Shown here: positions 59,329 to 64,000 of the stretch, in pieces
Layout of the letters: each line of letters opens with the position of its first letter
How positions within the stretch are numbered: the stretch's first letter is position 1
Assembly (NCBI GenBank): GCA_024236295.1
Contig: JACKKT010000011.1
Location: forward strand, 1-64,000
Direction: 5' to 3'
Source of the DNA: Kordiimonadaceae bacterium
Lineage (GTDB): Bacteria; Pseudomonadota; Alphaproteobacteria; Sphingomonadales; Emcibacteraceae
Length of the DNA: 64,000 bases
Made by a program: the position numbers and the translations under genes
The notes under the pieces: model-generated
Databases searched by the model: none
Told to the model about the DNA's origin: nothing
The model's input: only the letters and a program-made list of their open reading frames with translations

Positions 59329-60139
59329 AAATAAGAACCTAGCTAAAAAAAATAATCTGCTGACACGTGTATTTTCTGCTCTTGTCATGTTGCCGTTGGC
59401 AATTTTCATCATTTTAAATGGTGGGATGGCTTTCTTAATTCTTATCAGCTTTCTTACAGTGATGATTCTTTCTGAATGGAATGGGATATGTGAAAAAAGT
59501 CCAATTTCTTGGTTGGTAGCTGTTCAGGCATTGTGTGCCATATTATTGATTTATCAGCTAAATATAGAAAGCCCGTATTTTTGGATATCATTTATTTCAA
59601 GTTTAATTTCAATTCTGGCGATCGCTTTATTGCTAAAAGTAAAATTGATTTGGGCTTTAACAGGCTTCTTTTATGCAGTAATACCATCGGCCAGTTTTTT
59701 GCTTATTGAAAAGCAGTTTGGCGGTGTTTTGGTGCTTTGGATGATGATAGTGATCTGGTCAATGGATACCGGGGCCTATTTTGCGGGGAAAAATATTGGG
59801 GGCCCTAAAATGTCTCCTAAAATTAGCCCAAATAAAACATGGTCAGGTCTGATTGGTGGAACAATTACTGCAATATTGATTGGTGGAATTTATGGCTTTT
59901 ATATGCAAGATCAAAATATAGCATTATTCTCAAATGCCACAATTTTGCTTTTATTCAGTGGTTTGTTTGCTTTATTGAGCCAAGTGGGTGATTTGGCTGA
60001 GTCAGCGGTAAAAAGAAAATTTTCCGTAAAGGACTCCGGCTCGATCATTCCAGGTCATGGTGGCGTTATGGACCGTGTTGATGGCGTATTATTTGTCGCT
60101 CCGGCTGTTCTTATTGTATCTAATGTGTTATATGCCTGA
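59312..60139 (+). CDS. cdsA: Phosphatidate cytidylyltransferase
   Basis: Makes CDP-diacylglycerol, the substrate of PssA elsewhere in this window. 275 aa from ATG 59312 (MVPDIENKNL); an ATG at 59282 would add ten residues inside uppS. About eight TM helices. The C-terminal signature is present in two parts: SPNKTWSGLIGG and KDSGSIIPGHGGVMDRVDG with the catalytic aspartates. dxr follows after 22 bases. Confidence 0.94.
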   Translation: MVPDIENKNLAKKNNLLTRVFSALVMLPLAIFIILNGGMAFLILISFLTVMILSEWNGICEKSPISWLVAVQALCAILLIYQLNIESPYFWISFISSLISILAIALLLKVKLIWALTGFFYAVIPSASFLLIEKQFGGVLVLWMMIVIWSMDTGAYFAGKNIGGPKMSPKISPNKTWSGLIGGTITAILIGGIYGFYMQDQNIALFSNATILLLFSGLFALLSQVGDLAESAVKRKFSVKDSGSIIPGHGGVMDRVDGVLFVAPAVLIVSNVLYA

Positions 60140-60161
60140 TGAATGGAAATAAGTTGTTGAT

Positions 60162-61373
60162 ATGAATATGAGTTTACCAGACATAGATCATCTTCCGAGA
60201 GCGATTGGCCGAACGAGAAAAGACGTAACCATATTAGGCTCCACAGGGTCGATCGGCTGTAATACTCTGGATTTGATTTCCCGCAATCCTGAAAGTTATT
60301 CAGTCAAAGCTTTAACAGCAAACCACAGTGTTGATAAGCTGGCAGAACAGGCGATAAAATATAATGCTGAAATGGCAGTAATAGCGGATAATAACCTTTA
60401 TGAAGATCTAAAGTCTGCGTTATCAGGAACCCATATAATTGCGGCAGCCGGCGAGAATGCACTGAATGATGCGGCAGAATTGCCTGCTGACCTAGTTATG
60501 TCATCAATTGTTGGAGCAGCAGGACTTCGTCCTACTTTAACCGCTATTAGACGTGGAGCAACAATTGCTCTGGCGAATAAAGAATGCCTTGTCTGTGCGG
60601 GTGACTTCATGATGGAACAAGTTGAAGAATTTGGTGCTACTATGTTGCCGGTAGATTCAGAACATAATGCCATATTCCAGATTTTTGATTTTGAAAATCC
60701 AAATAATATTGAAAAAGTTATTCTAACAGCATCGGGTGGACCGTTCTGGAATTGTGAGATTTCAGATATGGCAACAATTACGCCTGAACAGGCAATAAAT
60801 CATCCGAATTGGTCAATGGGAGCCAAGATATCCATTGACAGTGCGACGATGATGAACAAAGGACTGGAACTTATTGAGGCCTACTATCTTTTTCCTGTAG
60901 AAAAAGATCAATTGGAAATTATTATACACCCAGAATCTATTATTCACAGTATGGTTTCCTATATGGATGGCTCAGTTCTTGCGCAACTTGGTACGCCAGA
61001 TATGAGAACACCGATATCCTATGCGTTAGCTTGGCCAGATAGAATGAAGACGCCTTCAAAAAAACTTGATTTGACCGAAGTTGGACGTCTTAATTTTATT
61101 AAGCCGGATGAAGAGAAGTTCCCAGCACTTAATATTACACGACAGGTGTTGCAAAATGGCGGAAGTGCGCCTACTATCCTCAACGCTTCCAATGAAGTTG
61201 CTGTTTATGCTTTTCTTGAAGGAAAAATAAAATTCCTGGATATTGCAAGAATTGTTGAGGAAACTCTTGAAAAAATCAGTTTCCATAAGATGACAAGCCT
61301 GAGCGAAGTGCATGAAGTGGATGAGAATGCGCGTAGAGTTGCGCAAGAGATAATAACTGGAATGGGCATGTAA
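60162..61373 (+). CDS. dxr: 1-deoxy-D-xylulose 5-phosphate reductoisomerase
   Basis: Second step of the MEP isoprenoid pathway, NADPH-dependent. 403 aa. NADPH-binding GSTGSIGCNTLDLI lies near residue 23-36. The metal/substrate region has LPVDSEHNAIFQ, the flexible loop ILTASGGPFW, and NHPNWSMGAKISIDSATMMN. With uppS it supplies isoprenoid carrier for the cell wall. Only one base separates its stop from the rseP ATG. Confidence 0.97.
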   Translation: MNMSLPDIDHLPRAIGRTRKDVTILGSTGSIGCNTLDLISRNPESYSVKALTANHSVDKLAEQAIKYNAEMAVIADNNLYEDLKSALSGTHIIAAAGENALNDAAELPADLVMSSIVGAAGLRPTLTAIRRGATIALANKECLVCAGDFMMEQVEEFGATMLPVDSEHNAIFQIFDFENPNNIEKVILTASGGPFWNCEISDMATITPEQAINHPNWSMGAKISIDSATMMNKGLELIEAYYLFPVEKDQLEIIIHPESIIHSMVSYMDGSVLAQLGTPDMRTPISYALAWPDRMKTPSKKLDLTEVGRLNFIKPDEEKFPALNITRQVLQNGGSAPTILNASNEVAVYAFLEGKIKFLDIARIVEETLEKISFHKMTSLSEVHEVDENARRVAQEIITGMGM

Positions 61374-61374
61374 T

Positions 61375-62496
61375 ATGGATTATTTATTCTCGGCTATACA
61401 GCCTGCATTAGCATTTCTTATTATTCTGACTGTGCTTGTTTTTGTGCATGAGTGGGGCCACTTTATTGTGGCAAAACTATGTGGTGTAAAAGTGGAAGTA
61501 TTTTCAATAGGATTTGGTCCAGAAATTACAGGATTTTATGATCGTCATGGTACGCGTTGGAAAATCAGTTGGATTCCTCTTGGTGGTTATGTGAAATTTT
61601 TTGGTGATGCAACGGAATCAAGTGCCCCGTCACATGAATTGCTTGATATGAGTGAAGAAGAGAAAAAAGTTTCATTTCACCATAAAAATTTATTACAGAA
61701 ATCGGCCATTGTTTTTGCAGGGCCAGCTATTAATTTTCTTTTTGCTATCTTAATTTTTGCCGGAATGCTTATTTCTTATGGAAAGCTGGTTTATGAACCA
61801 GTTGTTGGTGAGGTGATTGCAGAAGGAGCCGCTGAAAAAGCTGGTATTATAGCAGGTGACCGCATTATTGAAATTGATGGTACACCGGTTACAGCTTTTC
61901 GTGATATCAGTAAACATCTGGCGTTGAAAGTTGATGATGAAATATCCTTAATTATTCTTAGAAATGGCCAGAATTTGTCGCTTAATTTTCCTCTAAAAAC
62001 TGTAGAAATTAAGAATTTTCTTGGTGAAGATAAAAAAATATACCAAATCGGCATCAGAAATGATCCTGCAGAACGAAAAATAATTCATTTTGGTGTTTTT
62101 GGTGCAATCTGGGAAGCAACAGGCGAAATTAAAGATCTGACCTATGCTAACCTTATGGGCCTGGGACAAATTATAATAGGAGACCGCTCAGCAAAGGAAC
62201 TCGGTGGACCTATTGCTATTGCTCGGGTGGCTGGGAAAGCAGCTGAATTTGGGTTGGTGGAATTTTTAAATATCATGGCAATGGTTTCTATGGGATTAGG
62301 GTTAATAAATCTTTTCCCGATACCAATGCTTGACGGCGGACATTTGCTATATTACGCGATTGAAGCAGTTAGAAGAGAAAAAATGAGTCTTAAAGCGCAA
62401 GAAATTGGTTTCAAGATTGGGGCTGCTGTAGTATTAAGCCTGATGGTTTTTGTCTTCTATAATGACATTTCGGCAATTATTGATCTGGTCGGATAA
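61375..62496 (+). CDS. rseP: RIP metalloprotease RseP (site-2 protease)
   Basis: Intramembrane zinc protease that cleaves anti-sigma factors and cleared signal peptides. 373 aa, four TM helices. The active site HEWGH lies at 25-29 in TM1, the partner LDGGH motif near 315 in TM3. One PDZ domain (about 125-205) is present, rather than the two of E. coli. Starts one base after dxr; bamA follows after 16 bases. Confidence 0.95.
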   Translation: MDYLFSAIQPALAFLIILTVLVFVHEWGHFIVAKLCGVKVEVFSIGFGPEITGFYDRHGTRWKISWIPLGGYVKFFGDATESSAPSHELLDMSEEEKKVSFHHKNLLQKSAIVFAGPAINFLFAILIFAGMLISYGKLVYEPVVGEVIAEGAAEKAGIIAGDRIIEIDGTPVTAFRDISKHLALKVDDEISLIILRNGQNLSLNFPLKTVEIKNFLGEDKKIYQIGIRNDPAERKIIHFGVFGAIWEATGEIKDLTYANLMGLGQIIIGDRSAKELGGPIAIARVAGKAAEFGLVEFLNIMAMVSMGLGLINLFPIPMLDGGHLLYYAIEAVRREKMSLKAQEIGFKIGAAVVLSLMVFVFYNDISAIIDLVG

Positions 62497-62512
62497 TATA
62501 AGGTAAGATTTA

Positions 62513-64000
62513 GTGGTATCAAAAATATATAAACTTATTAGTATCTGTTTAATTGCCATATTTACTCAATTAAGTTTGATAGGCTTGGTTTTTGCACAGG
62601 AAACGCCGCTTTCCGAGGAACCTGGTATCGTTATTTCTAGCATTGAGGTAATCGGAAACCAGAGAATTGAAAAAAGTACTATTGAATCCTACCTTCTGAT
62701 TAACGTTGGTGATGCATATACTGAGCAACTAGGAGATGCATCTCTTAAACGTTTATACAATACAGGATTATTTTCTGATGTGGATGTTGGCCGCCGGGGA
62801 ACAACCCTGGTTGTTACTGTATCCGAGAATCCGATCATCAACAGGATCGTTTTTGAAGGTAATAAATATAAAGATGATGACGATTTATACGAAGAAATTC
62901 AACTGCGACCACGGATTGTATTCTCACGTGCTAAAGTAAGAGCCGATGTACAACGCATTCTTGAAATATATAGAAGAGGTGGTCGTTTTGCTGCTGCTGT
63001 TGACCCTAAAATTATTCAGCTTGAGCAAAACAGGGTTAACCTCGTATTTGAAATTTCTGAAGGCGCTAAAAGTGTCATCGGTAAAATTAACTTTATGGGT
63101 AACAAAGTTTTTAATAATAACATTCTCCGTGAAAAGATGGTTTCCGTCGAAAGCCGTTGGTGGAAATTCCTGGCATCAGAGGATACATATGATCCAGATC
63201 GATTAAATTATGATAAACAATTACTTAGAGATTTTTATCGTGAGCAGGGCTATGCCGACTTCAGAATCACATCCGCTGTAGCAGAACTTTCACCAGATAA
63301 AAAATTCTTCTTTATAAACATTTCAGTTGAAGAAGGAGAATTATATTCATTCGGGGATATTTCTATTGAAAGTGAAATTGAAGAACTAGATCCTGAATTC
63401 CTCATGCCGGCACTATATACTAAAAAAGGTCAGCAGTATGATTCATCAGCTATTGATACAACCGTAGAGATATTAACTGAGATTGCGGGGCTCAGAGGTT
63501 ATGCTTTTGTGGATATCAGGCCGCAGGTCAGGCGAAACCGCGCTGAGCGAACTGTAGATATTGTTTATGTTATTAATGAAACGCCTCGTGTTTACGTGGA
63601 AGAGATTAAAATTATTGATAATGTAAGAACTCATGACAAAGTTATAAGACGAGAATTGAATCTGATTGAAGGGGATGCTTATAATTCTCAAAAGGTAAAA
63701 AGATCCGAAGTAAGGGTAAGGGCACTACAGTTCTTTAAAGAAGTAACAATTGAACAAATTGAAGGGTCTGCTGCTGATAAGACTGTTCTTGAAATTACGG
63801 TTGAGGAACAACCGACAGGTGAATTATCGGCAGGATTAGGCTTTTCAAGCTATGAAGGCTTGCTGGTTAATTTTAGTGTTGCGGAAAGAAATTTACTTGG
63901 TAAAGGTCAGTTCGTTAGACTAGGTGCGGACGTTTCGAAGAGGCGTAAACAGTTAGAACTTGGCTTCACAGAACCTTACTTTCTTAATAGAAGGCTTGCT
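62513..64000 (+). CDS. bamA: Outer-membrane protein assembly factor BamA, 3'-truncated by the window edge
   Basis: Central beta-barrel subunit of the BAM complex. The frame is open from a GTG at 62513 to the window end, 496 codons. The GTG start is followed by a signal peptide (basic VSKIYK, then a hydrophobic core ending VFA-QE near residue 27). Five POTRA domains are visible from the repeating motifs, for example SSIEVIGNQRIEKSTIESYL for the first and VEEIKIIDNVRTHDKVIRRE for the fifth. The barrel begins near GELSAGLGFSSYEG and reaches LELGFTEPYFLNRRLA. AAGG lies ten bases before the GTG. About 280-300 C-terminal residues are missing. Confidence 0.95.
   Translation, partial: MVSKIYKLISICLIAIFTQLSLIGLVFAQETPLSEEPGIVISSIEVIGNQRIEKSTIESYLLINVGDAYTEQLGDASLKRLYNTGLFSDVDVGRRGTTLVVTVSENPIINRIVFEGNKYKDDDDLYEEIQLRPRIVFSRAKVRADVQRILEIYRRGGRFAAAVDPKIIQLEQNRVNLVFEISEGAKSVIGKINFMGNKVFNNNILREKMVSVESRWWKFLASEDTYDPDRLNYDKQLLRDFYREQGYADFRITSAVAELSPDKKFFFINISVEEGELYSFGDISIESEIEELDPEFLMPALYTKKGQQYDSSAIDTTVEILTEIAGLRGYAFVDIRPQVRRNRAERTVDIVYVINETPRVYVEEIKIIDNVRTHDKVIRRELNLIEGDAYNSQKVKRSEVRVRALQFFKEVTIEQIEGSAADKTVLEITVEEQPTGELSAGLGFSSYEGLLVNFSVAERNLLGKGQFVRLGADVSKRRKQLELGFTEPYFLNRRLA

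Overview
The window is a chromosomal segment of an AT-rich alphaproteobacterium. The evidence is the gene order: psd-pssA, glnB-glnA, tig-clpP-clpX-lon-hupB, an uninterrupted nuoA-N operon running on into birA-coaX-rnj-mce, then proS-lolC-lolD-dnaE, and finally rpsB-tsf-pyrH-frr-uppS-cdsA-dxr-rseP-bamA. RNase J, a short prolyl-tRNA synthetase without an insertion domain, a eukaryote-like NADP isocitrate dehydrogenase and an Atm1-type exporter fit the same group. A low-GC member of the Kordiimonadales/Emcibacterales region of the class is my best guess, but the sequence alone does not fix the order. Almost every base is accounted for by housekeeping genes. I see no insertion sequence, prophage, CRISPR array, toxin-antitoxin pair or recognisable defence system.

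Layout. 1-5612: truncated alaS, a six-TM potassium channel with a cyclic-nucleotide-binding-like domain, then icd and a LOG-family hydrolase on the minus strand. 5613-10909: a LysM envelope protein, an unknown small gene, an Atm1-type ABC exporter, psd and pssA. 10916-15166: a two-gene RND efflux operon (minus). 15491-17975: an unknown protein with FliM-like C-terminal motifs, then glnA and glnB (minus) behind a clear sigma-54 promoter. 18260-27977: tRNA-His, an unknown minus-strand gene, nnr, tRNA-Leu, the proteostasis cluster tig-clpP-clpX-lon, hupB, tRNA-Val and tRNA-Asp. 28303-46316: the 14 complex I genes followed without a visible terminator by birA, coaX, rnj, mce and a small membrane protein, closed by a strong hairpin at 46344. 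46593-55123: a secreted unknown protein, proS, the LolCD exporter, a DUF1761-type protein, dnaE and a NUDIX hydrolase. 55294-64000: translation, UMP kinase, isoprenoid and phospholipid synthesis and outer-membrane assembly genes, ending inside bamA.

How the parts work together. Three blocks serve the cell envelope: psd/pssA and cdsA make phospholipids, uppS and dxr make the isoprenoid carrier, and LolCD, RseP, BamA and the LysM protein build or monitor the outer envelope. glnB and glnA form the nitrogen-assimilation switch. tig, clpP, clpX and lon cover folding and proteolysis. nuoA-N encodes proton-pumping NADH dehydrogenase.

No new multi-gene system is evident. The most interesting unexplained signals are regulatory or concern small proteins: a perfect 19-bp palindrome inside the likely promoter of the nuo operon; a folded 5' leader in front of rpsB; inverted repeats upstream of the sigma-54 promoter of glnBA; a terminator-like hairpin in the atm1 leader; and a 180-residue unknown protein ending in two FliM-like SQxxID-type motifs.
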